Part shown: piece by piece, positions 42,501 through 52,791 of the stretch
How the letters are laid out: every line of letters begins with the position of its first letter
How positions within the stretch are numbered: position 1 is the first letter of the stretch
DNA from: Pseudothauera lacus
Lineage (GTDB): Bacteria; Pseudomonadota; Gammaproteobacteria; Burkholderiales; Rhodocyclaceae
DNA length: 64,000 nt
Direction of reading: 5' to 3'
Assembly (NCBI RefSeq): GCF_003034845.1
Contig: NZ_PZKC01000001.1
Location: 1-64,000 of the forward strand
The notes under the pieces: generated by a model
What the model saw: only the letters and a program-made list of their open reading frames with translations
The model's database searches: none
Told to the model about the DNA's origin: nothing
Program-made: the position numbers and the translations under genes

Positions 42501-43265
42501 GTGCACCTTCTCTATGGTTGCCGGCAGGGCGAAGAGGTAGCCATTGTCCTTGGGAATGAAATCGTCTACGTCCAGATGCACGGCGAGTGCAGCAACCTCT
42601 TCGCTGCCCTGAGCGGTGGTCAGGATGGTCGGCAGGCTGATGCCGTGAGTGCGGCGCAGTTGGTGTACCACTTCAAGACCATCCGTGCCGGGCAGGCGGT
42701 AGTCGAGCAGCAGTACGTCCGGCTGACGCGCTGCGGAGCGGTCGAGCAGGCGGGCGAACACGGCATCGGCGCCATCCACCACGCTCAGGTGCAGGTGGGG
42801 GGCGTGGCGTTCGAGGTGATGGCGGGCGAGTTCGGCATCCGCGCGGTTGGGTTCTGCGTAAAGGATCTCCAGTGCGCGCCCGTGCGCAGGACGGTCCTTG
42901 GCCCGGCGCACGATGTCACGGATGACCTGTGGCAGCGCATCGAGATAGGTTTCGTTCTTGACCACGTAGTCCTGTGCGCCGGCCTTCAGTGCCTGTACCG
43001 CGCTCTTCAGGTCACCGCTGCCGGTGACCAGCACGACCGGCGGGGGGGCGTCACTGACGCGCAGGGCAGCGAGCAGTTCGAGGCCGCTGCCGTCGGGCAG
43101 GCGCAGATCGCAGAGGATGAGGTCGTAATGACGTTCGCTCAGACGACGGTGTGCCTCATCCAGGCAGGATGCGCTCTCCAGGGTAATGTCGGCCGCGTGG
43201 CGGGCGAAGTGCTCCTGGGTGAGCTGGGTGTCGACGGTGGAGTCTTCAATGTAGAGGACGAGCAT
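39525..43265 (-). CDS. REC-REC-PAS-GAF-PAS-GGDEF-EAL-REC signalling protein
   Basis: A 1246-residue cytoplasmic protein. In order: a receiver (ILCDLRLPDGSG), a second receiver (LLLDYRLPGTDG), a PAS domain, a GAF domain (about 405-575, with CFPCCHAAVIRLVDN), a second PAS domain (about 580-700), GGDEF (LGGDEF near 762, intact), EAL (GVEALMRW near 889, with DDFGTGYSS) and a C-terminal receiver (LLLDDEANI, VSDQRMPEMSG near 1170, FFTKPWDDMQL). Both c-di-GMP synthesis and hydrolysis motifs look functional. The last receiver is of the same KPWDD type as those in the opposing operon, so one kinase there may address it. Start ATG 43265 gives MLVLYIEDS, the normal first strand; a longer upstream frame adds only non-conserved residues. 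Confidence 0.93.
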   Translation of the reverse strand: MLVLYIEDSTVDTQLTQEHFARHAADITLESASCLDEAHRRLSERHYDLILCDLRLPDGSGLELLAALRVSDAPPPVVLVTGSGDLKSAVQALKAGAQDYVVKNETYLDALPQVIRDIVRRAKDRPAHGRALEILYAEPNRADAELARHHLERHAPHLHLSVVDGADAVFARLLDRSAARQPDVLLLDYRLPGTDGLEVVHQLRRTHGISLPTILTTAQGSEEVAALAVHLDVDDFIPKDNGYLFALPATIEKVHREHELRRERDMLRSLSAEHAELLASSPTLIYKLRYENGIATPVMLSGNVVRMLGYSYAEATSPGWWWSNIYEDDRDRVAASQPDLLEHGELDLCYRFRHRNGQLLWIRDQERLIRRKPLETVGSWNDVTEEMLSAQVRAARMSIRERMFNGQPLDEILTYCAEQIRHCFPCCHAAVIRLVDNDPPRISDTGLGAAYVEAVTDRAATLKALLGDPGQDSQLLGSATDPVTARDCHRALIEAAGFADAFHLPLRGSNGRLLGLLGAYCPGAATDPGNPDIRRLAEFGQIAALAVERSEQEQMQRQTLAALADTRDGIMITDLRPAIVSVNSAWSDITGYKAEEALGHNPSILKSGLESPALYEEMWKSLLGNGYWQGELWNRRKNGETYPQLLSISTVRDSAGLPTHYVGVMTDLSRLRQSEEERERLTHYDPLTHLPNRLLAISRLQHAIEQAERQGDSIAVLYLDLDLFKNINDSLGHVIGDQVLIEVSRRLQAEVAGDVTLARLGGDEFLIIIERLATPDDAARAASRLIDALHTPLRIDGSQEVFAAGSIGIALFPGDGRTPQELIQHADTALNEAKTRGRDQYCYYTSSLGERVRQRLALESQLRLALERGELSLHYQPQVDIRSGHINGVEALMRWVSPTLGQIPPGEFIPVAEQSGLIFPMGHWALEKACRQNKAWQDQGLPQLCVAVNVSVRQFRDPSLLASVRSALDKSGLPPRCLEIELTESAFVDDAETAIRTSQKLHELGVRLSLDDFGTGYSSLAYLSRFPFDKIKIDQSFVNDITSNPTNAAIANTTIALAESLHMSVLAEGVETESQLNFLRQRGCSSMQGFLFSRALAAAELEALLRESRTLPAPPDEHKSERTLLLLDDEANILRALQRLLRQDGYRILSTTSAAEAFELLAQNTVQVIVSDQRMPEMSGTEFLSRVKDLHPQTIRIVLSGYSEVETITQAVNRGAIYKFFTKPWDDMQLREELREAFRVAEKLRS

Positions 43266-43387
43266 GATGCAGCAGACCCTTGGTGTGAGCCGCCCCGCCA
43301 GTGCAAACCGGGAAGGGTCCATGTTGGGTGAAAAAGGGTCTGCCGACAAGAGCGCGGCTTCGCGCGTCGTGACGAAATCCAGCGGCT

Positions 43388-43471
43388 TCAGTTCGTGGCG
43401 GTGCAGATGGTGTTGCGGCCAGCGTTCTTGGCGCGATAGAGCGCAGCGTCGGCCTGCGCGAGCGGCGCGAG
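43388..43471 (-). pseudogene. Relic of a GGDEF-domain C-terminus
   Basis: Read on the minus strand this piece gives about 27 codons, LAQADAALYRAKNAGRNTICTATN and a stop being the recognisable part (residues ADAALYRAKNAGRN are the classic last helix of GGDEF domains). No GGDEF core or start precedes it in any frame. It is the broken end of a former diguanylate cyclase gene. Confidence 0.7.
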
Positions 43472-43740
43472 AAGCTGAAGAAGGCAGAGGAGGGCATCGC
43501 TGCGGAAGTCGGCCCGGCGGTCTCTATCGACGATCGCGATCTGCACCGCGCCGCTTTTCCGTTAGCTCGCCGAGACCCCGGATGAGCCGTCGAAAGTTCG
43601 CGCCTTCATGGCCCACATCGTGAAAAAGGCCAGTATCCGCGGCACCGATGTTGCGCTGGATTACTGGCCTGAGACGCTTGTGTCCGCCATCGGCGGTTCA
43701 CAGAGCGTGGTAAGTTGGCTCCCCGACCTGGGCTCGAACC
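43456..43740 (+). pseudogene. Possible relic of a recombinase-like gene next to tRNA
   Basis: Two short forward frames with coding-like composition lie end to end: one reads ERREKLKKAEEGIAAEVGP to a stop near 43586, the other continues DEPSKVRAFMAHIVKKASIR and runs into the tRNA-Asn gene. The charged coiled-coil piece followed by a VRAFMAHIVKKASIRGTDVA strand resembles the linker and C-terminal end of large serine recombinases, split by a frameshift. The resemblance is weak and from memory of the family pattern only; it may be another decayed gene. Confidence 0.25.
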
Positions 43741-43791
43741 AGGGACCTACGGATTAACAGTCCGGCGCTCTACCGACTGAGCTATCGAGGA
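43716..43791 (-). tRNA. tRNA-Asn (GTT), copy 2
   Basis: A 76-base gene with CCA encoded. The acceptor stem TCCTCGA pairs with TCGGGGA, the anticodon loop holds GTT in ACTGTTAATC, and the T arm is CCTGGTTCGAGCCCAGG. It appears identical to the copy at 43851-43926 and is separated from it by 59 bases, so both are probably made from one transcript. Confidence 0.96.
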
Positions 43792-43850
43792 ATTGACCGA
43801 TTTTCACTGCAAGGTCTTCGATTGGACACTGCAGGTGCTGCGTGTTCTGT

Positions 43851-43926
43851 TGGCTCCCCGACCTGGGCTCGAACCAGGGACCTACGGATTAACAGTCCGG
43901 CGCTCTACCGACTGAGCTATCGAGGA
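43851..43926 (-). tRNA. tRNA-Asn (GTT), copy 1
   Basis: Same 76-base cloverleaf as its neighbour, with anticodon GTT and an encoded CCA. It is the promoter-proximal copy, starting 12 bases after the -10 element. Confidence 0.96.
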
Positions 43927-43938
43927 ACAGAGCCGCGC

Positions 43939-43967
43939 ATTCTAAGGAGGACGCGGCTTTTCGTCAA
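43939..43967 (-). promoter_or_regulatory. Sigma-70 promoter of the tRNA-Asn pair
   Basis: On the minus strand TTGACG (43962-43967) and TAGAAT (43939-43944) are separated by exactly 17 bases. The first tRNA begins 12 bases beyond the -10 element. The region between the aminotransferase stop and the tRNA thus contains its own strong promoter. Confidence 0.75.
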
Positions 43968-43990
43968 CAAGCGGGCGGCGTTTTTCCGCC

Positions 43991-45199
43991 TCAGCCCTTG
44001 ACCACGGCGGCGATCGCCTGGGCGACGTAGCCGATGTTCTTGCTGTTGAGCGCGGCCAGGCAGATGCGCCCGGTGGACACCGCATAGATGCCGAACTCGC
44101 TCTTCAGGCGCTCGACCTGCTCGGCGGTGAGGCCGGTGTAGGAGAACATGCCGCGCTGCTTGATGACGAAGGAGAAGTCCTGCGCCACGCCCGCGGCCTT
44201 GAGCTGCTCGACCAGGCCGGTGCGCATGGCGCGGATGCGCTCGCGCATGCCGGCCAGTTCGTCTTCCCACTGCTGGCGCAGTTCCGCCGAGTTGAGCACC
44301 GCGGCGACGATGGCGCCGCCGTGGATCGGCGGGTTGGAGTAGTTGGTGCGGATGACGCGCTTGACCTGGGAGAGCACGCGGGCCGATTCGTCCTTGCCGG
44401 CGGTGACGATGGACAGCGCGCCGACGCGTTCGCCGTACAGCGAGAAGCTCTTCGAGAAGGAGCTGGAGACGAAGAACTGCAGGCCGCTGGCGGAGAAGGC
44501 GCGTACCGCCACAGCGTCGGCGTCGATGCCGTCGGCAAAACCCTGGTAGGCCATGTCGAGGAAGGGCACCAGGCCGCGCGAACGGCAGGCTTCGACCACC
44601 TCATTCCACTGTGCGTCGGAGAGGTCGGCGCCGGTCGGGTTGTGGCAGCAGGCGTGCAGCACGATGATGGAGCCGGGGGCGAGGGACTCCAGCTTGGCCT
44701 TCATGCCGGCGAAGTTCACGCCGCGGGTGGCGGCGTCGTAGTAGGGATAGTTCTCCACCGGGAAACCGGCCGATTCGAACAGTGCGCGGTGGTTCTCCCA
44801 GCTCGGATCGGAGATGTACACCGTGGCGCCGGGCAGCAGGCGCTTCAGGTAGTCGGCGCCGACCTTCAGCGCGCCGGTGCCGCCGAGCGCTTCGACGGTG
44901 ACCACCTGGCCGTTGGCGATGAGCGCGGAATCCTTGCCCAGCAGCAGGTTCTGCACGGCGTTGTTGTAGGTCGCCGGGCCTTCGATGGGCTGGTAGCCGC
45001 GCGGCGGCATGGCTTCCAGGCGGGCCTTCTCGGCCGCCTTGACCGCGGCGAGCAGCGGGATCTTGCCGTTGTCGTCGTAGTACACGCCGACGCCGAGGTT
45101 CACCTTCTCGGCACGGGTGTCGGCGTTGAAGGCCTCGTTCAGGCCAAGGATCGGGTCACGGGGGGCCATTTCGACGGCGGCGAAGAGCGAGGCGGACAT
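43991..45199 (-). CDS. Aspartate/aromatic amino acid aminotransferase
   Basis: A 402-residue pyridoxal-phosphate enzyme of the AspC/TyrB class (fold type I, class I aminotransferase). It opens MSASLFAAVEMAPRDPILGL and has VNLGVGVYYDDNGKIPLL, YQPIEGPATYN, ACCHNPTGADLS (the cofactor-binding NPTG), FLDMAYQGFADG (Asp and Tyr of the cofactor site), SSSFSKSFSLYGERVGAL with the Schiff-base lysine, and the substrate arginine in STGRICLAALN. It transfers amino groups between aspartate or aromatic amino acids and 2-oxoglutarate; which substrate dominates cannot be told from sequence alone. It is divergent from uvrB. The much longer frame extending to 46828 is antisense to uvrB. Confidence 0.95.
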   Translation of the reverse strand: MSASLFAAVEMAPRDPILGLNEAFNADTRAEKVNLGVGVYYDDNGKIPLLAAVKAAEKARLEAMPPRGYQPIEGPATYNNAVQNLLLGKDSALIANGQVVTVEALGGTGALKVGADYLKRLLPGATVYISDPSWENHRALFESAGFPVENYPYYDAATRGVNFAGMKAKLESLAPGSIIVLHACCHNPTGADLSDAQWNEVVEACRSRGLVPFLDMAYQGFADGIDADAVAVRAFSASGLQFFVSSSFSKSFSLYGERVGALSIVTAGKDESARVLSQVKRVIRTNYSNPPIHGGAIVAAVLNSAELRQQWEDELAGMRERIRAMRTGLVEQLKAAGVAQDFSFVIKQRGMFSYTGLTAEQVERLKSEFGIYAVSTGRICLAALNSKNIGYVAQAIAAVVKG

Positions 45200-45361
45200 G
45201 TGGGCTCCAGTCAGGTGGGAAGTGCCAGTGGCCGGCGAACCCGGCCGCATTGCTGTGGTCGGTAAGCCGTGCCCGTGGCACGCAAAATGATCAATAATGG
45301 TCGTTTGCGCCGCGCCGCAGGGGGGATCTCCATGGCGCACGAAACAAACGGAAATTCTAGC

Positions 45362-47425
<2,064 letters not shown>

Positions 47426-47441
47426 CAGAGAGGAGGGGAGA

Positions 47442-47915
47442 GTGAAGCGCATCCTGTTCGTGTGCACCGGGAACATCTGCAGATCGCCGACCGCCGAAGG
47501 CGTGGCCCGGTACTTCATCGAGACCGCCGGTTTGCGTGGTCGTGTGGAGGTGGACTCCGCCGGTACCCATGGCTATCACGCCGGTGAGACGCCCGACCCG
47601 CGTGCCTGCAAGGCGGCCGCCCGCCGTGGTTATGATCTCGGCGCGCTGGTGGCGCGGCGTCTGGAGGTCGCCGACTTTCAGCGCTTCGATCTCATCCTGG
47701 CAATGGACCAGGGGCACATGGAGGCGATGCTGAAGATCTGCCCGCCGGTGTATCGCCAGCGTCTGGGCATGTTCATGCAGTACGCACGCCGCCATGACGG
47801 CGATGAGGTGCCGGATCCCTACTATGGCGGCGAAGCCGGCTTCGACGCCGTTCTCGACATGTGCGAGGACGGCGTGCAGGGACTCATGGAGGTACTGGCA
47901 GCGCTGGAGGATTGA
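47442..47915 (+). CDS. Low-molecular-weight protein tyrosine phosphatase
   Basis: A 157-residue cytoplasmic phosphatase. The P-loop VCTGNICRSPTAEGVA (nucleophilic Cys and Arg of CX5R) opens the protein, DSAGTHGYHAGETPDPRA follows, and the general-acid aspartate is in VPDPYYGG. Such enzymes dephosphorylate tyrosine kinases of exopolysaccharide export, or act more broadly; no kinase is nearby. The GTG start has an excellent AGGAGGGGAG site, 17 bases after the uvrB stop, so the two may be co-transcribed. The gene ends at a strong terminator shared with rne. Confidence 0.94.
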   Translation: MKRILFVCTGNICRSPTAEGVARYFIETAGLRGRVEVDSAGTHGYHAGETPDPRACKAAARRGYDLGALVARRLEVADFQRFDLILAMDQGHMEAMLKICPPVYRQRLGMFMQYARRHDGDEVPDPYYGGEAGFDAVLDMCEDGVQGLMEVLAALED

Positions 47916-47936
47916 GGCGAAGAGGTGCCTCGGCGC

Positions 47937-47970
47937 AAAAAAAAGAGGCAGCCGATGGGCTGCCTCTTCT
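47937..47970 (-). terminator. Terminator between LMW-phosphatase gene and rne
   Basis: An 11-base perfect stem AAGAGGCAGCC/GGCTGCCTCTT with a 4-base loop. On the minus strand it is followed by eight T, a strong rne terminator; on the plus strand CTTAT gives weaker termination of the phosphatase gene. Confidence 0.88.
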
Positions 47971-47991
47971 TATCTCCACGGGAGAGCGCGT

Positions 47992-50772
47992 TTACTCCTT
48001 GCGTGTTTCCACCTGCTGCAGCGGCTCGCTGACGACCACCTGCGGCGCACGGGGGCGGCGGCCGAGGGCCGGCGCCGGTTCGTCGCTGTGGAAGCTGGCG
48101 GTCTTGTCGCGGCTGGTCTCGATCATCACCAGGCCGCTCTCCTCAAGGGTCTGGCCGAGATCGATGGGCGCCGAGGAGGGCGCTGCGGCGGCGACAGGCT
48201 CCGCGGGCAGCGCCGTGCCGGTTTCCTCCTGGGTGGTCTCGATGTCAGCAGCCTCGACCAGCGGGGCGGCCTCGGTGGCGGGCTGGGCTTCCTCGGTCAG
48301 CGCCGACCAGGCCGGAGCTTCGTAGCTGCCAGCTTCCGCCACCGGCAGAGGCTGCAGCGGCGGGGCGGTGGGCTCGGCAGGCGCTGCAACCGTTTCCGCG
48401 CTGTCTGTGGCTGCAGCGGTGTCGACATCGGTTGCGGGGGCGACTGCCACCGGCAGTTCCGCACTCTGCGCCGCTTCCAGTGCCGGTACGGCTTCCACTG
48501 CGCCGCTGACCACCGGCAGTGCGGCGGCTGCGGCGGTGTCGACCGGCGTGGCGCTCACGGCGGACTGCATGTCCTCGCCATTCACGCCATCGGTGGCGGT
48601 GGCGGCGTTCTGCTCACCGTTGCCACGGCGACGGCCGCGACCACGGCGACGGCGCTTCTCGCCGCCGGCCTCCTCGCTGCCGGGCGCTTCACCGGCATCG
48701 ACTGCCGTGGCGGTGCTGGCCAGCGTGGCGCTCTCGATGGCCGCCAGTTCCGTGTTGCTGCCGGTTTCCTCGCTGCGCTGCGCATTGCGCCCGCCGCGAC
48801 GGTTGCGGCCGCCGCCTTCGGCGCGTTCGCCCTTCTCGGTGCGTTCACCGCGCTGCTCGCCGCGCTGGGGCTTCTCGCGCGTTTCGGCGGCTGCCTTGTC
48901 CTTGCGGGCAGTGCGTTCGCCGCTGCCTTCCTCACGCTCGCCACGGGGTTGGCCGTCACGGCGGTTGCGGTTGCCGCCGCGCCGATTGTCGCCGTTGCGC
49001 CCGCGGGATTCGCGCTTCGCAGGTTCCGCCGCGGCCGGCTGGGCTTCGGCGGCCGGGGCGCGCTCGCCGCTCAGCCATGCCATCAGACGGCCGATGAGGC
49101 CGCGACGCGGTGCCACGGGGGCGGCAGCCGGTGCCGCGGTGGGCTCGGCGACGGTGGGGGCGGGCTGTTCCGGGGAGATGCCCTTGACCGCCGCTTCCGC
49201 ACGGACCGGCTTGCCTTCGCCGGGCTTGGCCGGCAGGCGCTCGTTGATCTCTTCGGGCTTGGCGGCCATCTGGTAGCTCGCCAGGGCGATGTCTTCCTGG
49301 TTGAGCTGGTCGTGGCGCAGGCGGATGATTTCGTGCTGCGGGGTTTCCAGATGACGGTTCGGGACGATGATCATCTGGATCTTGTGGCGCATCTCGATGC
49401 GCGCGATGTCGACCCGCTTCTCATTGAGCAGGAAGGTGCCGACATCGACCGGTACCTGCAGGTGCACCGCGCCGGTGTTCTCCTTCATCGCTTCCTCTTC
49501 GAGGATGCGCAGGATGTGCAGTGCGGAGGATTCGGTGCTGCGGATGTGGCCGGTGCCGTTGCAGCGCGGGCAGGGGATGTAGCTGGTCTCGGCGAGCGCC
49601 GGGCGCAGGCGCTGGCGCGACAGCTCGAGCAGGCCGAAGCGGCTGATCTTGCCGGTCTGGACGCGGGCGCGGTCGTGGCGCAGGGCGTCGCGCAGGCGGT
49701 TCTCCACCTCGCGCTGGTTCTTCTGCGACTCCATGTCGATGAAGTCGATGACGATCAGGCCGCCCAGGTCGCGCAGGCGCAGCTGGCGGGCGATCTCGTC
49801 GGCCGCCTCGAGGTTGGTGCGGAAGGCGGTTTCCTCGATGTCCGCGCCCTTGGTGGCGCGGCCGGAGTTCACGTCGATGGAGACCAGCGCTTCGGTGTGG
49901 TCGATGACCACGGCGCCGCCGGAGGGCAGGTTCACCTGGCGGGAGTAGGCCGATTCGATCTGGTGCTCGATCTGGAAGCGCGAGAACAGCGGTACGTCGT
50001 CGTGATAGCGCTTCACGCGATTGACGTTGTTCGGCATGACGTGGGCCATGAACTGGCGCGCCTGCTCGTATACGTCGTCGGTGTCGATGAGGATCTCACC
50101 GATGTCGGGCTGGAAGTAGTCGCGGATGGCGCGGATCACCAGGCTGCCTTCCTGGTAGATCAGGAAGGCGCCGGCCTGCGACTGGGCGGCACCGTCGATG
50201 GCGGTCCATAGTTGCAGGAGGTAGTTCAGGTCCCACTGCAGCTCTTCGGCGCTGCGGCCGATGGCGGCGGTGCGGGCGATCAGGCTCATGCCCGCGGGTA
50301 CTTCGAGCTCATCCATGATCTCGCGCAGTTCGGCGCGCTCGTCACCCTCGACGCGGCGCGAGACGCCGCCGCCGCGCGGGTTGTTGGGCATCAGCACCAG
50401 GTAGCGGCCGGCCAGCGAGATGTAGGTGGTCAGCGCCGCGCCCTTGTTGCCGCGTTCGTCCTTCTCGACCTGGACGATGAGCTCCTGGCCTTCGCGCAGG
50501 GCTTCCTTGATGGTGGACTTGCCGTCGGCGCCGGGCTGGTAGTAGCTGCGGGCGATTTCCTTGAACGGCAGGAAGCCGTGGCGCTCGGCGCCGTAATCCA
50601 CGAAGGCGGCTTCGAGGCTGGGCTCGAGGCGGGTGATGACGGCCTTGTAGATGTTGCTCTTGCGTTGTTCCTTGGCGGCCGATTCGATATCGAGGTCGAT
50701 CAGTTTCTGACCATCCACGATTGCGACGCGCAGTTCCTCGGCCTGCGTCGCATTGAAAAGCATGCGCTTCAT
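47992..50772 (-). CDS. rne: Ribonuclease E
   Basis: A 926-residue endoribonuclease, the scaffold of the RNA degradosome, processing rRNA and tRNA and starting mRNA decay. The catalytic half (about 1-500) shows [20 protein letters not shown], the S1 domain ([35 protein letters not shown]), the active-site region [12 protein letters not shown] and [14 protein letters not shown], and the Zn-link CPRCNGTGH near residue 402, all as in E. coli. The C-terminal 400 residues are low-complexity, with arginine-rich segments (about 600-700) flanked by alanine/glutamate/proline-rich sequence; they should bind RNA and partners. A GGGGGAACG site precedes the ATG. The gene is divergent from rluC across a long leader. 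Confidence 0.97.
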   Translation of the reverse strand: MKRMLFNATQAEELRVAIVDGQKLIDLDIESAAKEQRKSNIYKAVITRLEPSLEAAFVDYGAERHGFLPFKEIARSYYQPGADGKSTIKEALREGQELIVQVEKDERGNKGAALTTYISLAGRYLVLMPNNPRGGGVSRRVEGDERAELREIMDELEVPAGMSLIARTAAIGRSAEELQWDLNYLLQLWTAIDGAAQSQAGAFLIYQEGSLVIRAIRDYFQPDIGEILIDTDDVYEQARQFMAHVMPNNVNRVKRYHDDVPLFSRFQIEHQIESAYSRQVNLPSGGAVVIDHTEALVSIDVNSGRATKGADIEETAFRTNLEAADEIARQLRLRDLGGLIVIDFIDMESQKNQREVENRLRDALRHDRARVQTGKISRFGLLELSRQRLRPALAETSYIPCPRCNGTGHIRSTESSALHILRILEEEAMKENTGAVHLQVPVDVGTFLLNEKRVDIARIEMRHKIQMIIVPNRHLETPQHEIIRLRHDQLNQEDIALASYQMAAKPEEINERLPAKPGEGKPVRAEAAVKGISPEQPAPTVAEPTAAPAAAPVAPRRGLIGRLMAWLSGERAPAAEAQPAAAEPAKRESRGRNGDNRRGGNRNRRDGQPRGEREEGSGERTARKDKAAAETREKPQRGEQRGERTEKGERAEGGGRNRRGGRNAQRSEETGSNTELAAIESATLASTATAVDAGEAPGSEEAGGEKRRRRGRGRRRGNGEQNAATATDGVNGEDMQSAVSATPVDTAAAAALPVVSGAVEAVPALEAAQSAELPVAVAPATDVDTAAATDSAETVAAPAEPTAPPLQPLPVAEAGSYEAPAWSALTEEAQPATEAAPLVEAADIETTQEETGTALPAEPVAAAAPSSAPIDLGQTLEESGLVMIETSRDKTASFHSDEPAPALGRRPRAPQVVVSEPLQQVETRKE

Positions 50773-51182
50773 TGTTGATCGTTCCCCCGCGCAACACCCA
50801 CGGGCAGGACGAACGGCGCGCTCCATCGCGCTAGACGGGATCAGCAGTGCATGTGCAGGGCTGTTTTCATCCGATCGGTTTCAGGCTTAGATGGGTCGGC
50901 TGGTCGATACTCTCGTGTTCTTGCCGGTCGCGGACAGTGGCCCCCGCCGGCAAAAGCATTTGATTCCTGCGTGTGTGAGACGCGATAAATCCAACCCGCG
51001 GGCTGGAGTTGAGTGTAGAAGTTTGCTGTTTGCGCTAACATCGACGCCTTTTTGGGCGGCACTGCAGCACCTCGGCCGTCCGGGAGCTCACCTGTGGGCT
51101 CATCGTCGTCCGACCGCCAGGGCTGTTTGCCGCAGGGGCGTCGACGCAACCGGAACCAACCGAGGGCTTAGTATATTTCAGG
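50773..51182. promoter_or_regulatory. Shared rne/rluC upstream region
   Basis: This 410-base gap has no gene-like frame. In other bacteria the rne message has a long 5' leader through which RNase E controls its own level; the length here fits that, as does a small G/C hairpin around 50994-51015 (CCAACCCGCGGGCTGG). Promoters for both rne and rluC must lie here, but I could not place either hexamer pair with confidence. Confidence 0.5.
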
Positions 51183-52142
51183 ATGACGATACAAGGCAAA
51201 GCGATTGCAGTGCGGCATGTGCTCATAGATGAGGCATCCGCCGGACAACGCATCGACAATTTTCTGCTGCGGCACGCCAAAGGTGTGCCGAAGAGCCACA
51301 TCTACCGCATCCTGCGCGGTGGCGAGGTGCGGGTGAACGGGCGGCGGGTGCAGCAGACCTATCGCCTGCTCGAGGGCGACGAGGTGCGCATCCCGCCGCT
51401 CCGCGTCGCCCAGCCGACCGCCAGCGCGCCGGCACCGGCCGGCAAGCCGCTGCCGGTGGTGTGGGAGGACGACGCGCTGGTGGTGGTGGACAAGCCCGCC
51501 GGGAAGGCGGTGCATGGCGGCAGCGGGGTGAGTTACGGGGTCATCGAGCAGTTGCGCAGCCAGCGTCCGCAGGCGCGCATGCTGGAGCTTGCCCATCGCC
51601 TCGATCGCGAGACCTCCGGGTTGCTGATCATCGCCAAGAAGCGCTCGGCGCTGACCGCACTGCACGACATGATGCGCGAGGGGCGCAGCGAGAAGCGCTA
51701 TCTCACCCTGGTGCCGGGGCGTTGGCTGAACCCCCTGCAGCACATCAAGGTGCCGCTGTTCAAGTACCTCACCGCAGAGGGCGAGCGCCGCGTACGCGTC
51801 AGCGCGGAGGGCAAGCCCTCGCACAGTGTGGTGCGCCTGGTGCGGCGCTGGCGGCGCTTCAGCCTGCTGGAGGTTGAGCTGAAGACCGGGCGCACGCACC
51901 AGATCCGTGTGCATCTGGCGCATCTGGGCTTTCCGCTCTGCGGTGACGACAAGTACGGCGATTTTGCGCTCAACCGCCAGTTGCAGGGCGAGGGCCTGAA
52001 GCGCATGTTCCTGCATGCGGCGAGTCTGCGCTTTGCCCATCCGCTCACCGCTGCGGCGCTCGACCTGCATGCACCCTTGCCCGACGACCTGCAGCAGTTC
52101 ATCGATTACCTGGATGCCGAGGACGGTCCCGAAGATGCGTGA
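51183..52142 (+). CDS. rluC: 23S rRNA pseudouridine synthase RluC
   Basis: A 319-residue enzyme that converts uridines of 23S rRNA (955, 2504 and 2580 in E. coli) to pseudouridine. An S4 RNA-binding domain (SAGQRIDNFLLRHAKGVPKS, ILRGGEVRVNGRR) precedes the catalytic domain with Asp141 in LAHRLDRETSGLLI, then RYLTLVPGRW, TGRTHQIRVHLAHLGFP and GDDKYGD. Its position divergent from rne is the usual one in gammaproteobacteria and betaproteobacteria and supports RluC over RluD. The end overlaps the next gene by 8 bases. Confidence 0.95.
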   Translation: MTIQGKAIAVRHVLIDEASAGQRIDNFLLRHAKGVPKSHIYRILRGGEVRVNGRRVQQTYRLLEGDEVRIPPLRVAQPTASAPAPAGKPLPVVWEDDALVVVDKPAGKAVHGGSGVSYGVIEQLRSQRPQARMLELAHRLDRETSGLLIIAKKRSALTALHDMMREGRSEKRYLTLVPGRWLNPLQHIKVPLFKYLTAEGERRVRVSAEGKPSHSVVRLVRRWRRFSLLEVELKTGRTHQIRVHLAHLGFPLCGDDKYGDFALNRQLQGEGLKRMFLHAASLRFAHPLTAAALDLHAPLPDDLQQFIDYLDAEDGPEDA

Positions 52143-52791
52143 GCCTTACCAACTGATCGTCTTCGACTGGGATGGCACGCTGCTCGATTCTGCCGCCGCC
52201 ATCGTCGCCGCCATCATGGGGGCCTGCAGTGATCTCGGCCTGCCGCGGCCACCCGAGGCGCGGGCGCGTCACGTCATCGGCCTGGGGCTTGGCGATGCGC
52301 TGCGCCATGCGGTCCCGGAGTTGCCGGAAAGCGATTATCCGCGCATGGTCGAGCGCTACCGCCATCACTACCTGGCCAGTGACCACGAACTCGCGCTGTT
52401 CGACGGCACGGCAGAGATGATCGACGCGCTGGCTGCGCGCGGGCGCCTGCTTGCAGTGGCTACCGGCAAGAGCCGGGTGGGCTTGGATCGCGCCCTGCGG
52501 CATTCCGGGCTGGGGGCGTATTTCCACGCCACGCGCTGCGCCGACGAGTGTTTCTCCAAGCCGCATCCGGCGATGCTGCTGGAGCTGATGGAGGAACTCG
52601 AGGTAGCGCCGGAGCGCACCCTGATGATCGGTGACACAACCCACGATCTGCAGATGGCCCGCAACGCCGGGGTCGATGGTCTGGCGGTTAGTTTTGGTGC
52701 CCATCCGCGCGCAGTGCTGGAGGCCGAACGGCCGCTGGCCTGCGTGCACGCGCCGGCGGAGCTGGCTGCGTGGCTGAACGAGAACGCCTGA
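52135..52791 (+). CDS. HAD-superfamily phosphatase (Gph-like)
   Basis: A 218-residue hydrolase. Motif I is VFDWDGTLLDS (nucleophile Asp11 and acid Asp13), motif II LAVATGKSRVG, motif III the lysine of FSKPHPAML, and motif IV MIGDTTHDLQMA. A helical cap between motifs I and II places it with phosphoglycolate phosphatase-like enzymes; genes of this kind commonly follow rluC. The exact substrate is not determinable. It overlaps rluC at its start and the Rieske gene at its end (22 bases), so the three form one operon. Confidence 0.92.
   Translation: MREPYQLIVFDWDGTLLDSAAAIVAAIMGACSDLGLPRPPEARARHVIGLGLGDALRHAVPELPESDYPRMVERYRHHYLASDHELALFDGTAEMIDALAARGRLLAVATGKSRVGLDRALRHSGLGAYFHATRCADECFSKPHPAMLLELMEELEVAPERTLMIGDTTHDLQMARNAGVDGLAVSFGAHPRAVLEAERPLACVHAPAELAAWLNENA

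Noticed and set aside
48500-49100. Repetitive stretch in rne resembling a tandem repeat array
   Set aside because: It encodes the low-complexity arginine- and alanine/glutamate-rich tail of RNase E; no regular unit or CRISPR-like spacing.
47794-50211. 805-codon plus-strand frame opposite rne
   Set aside because: Low-complexity shadow of the RNase E gene; its alanine/glycine runs mirror the rne C-terminal repeats.
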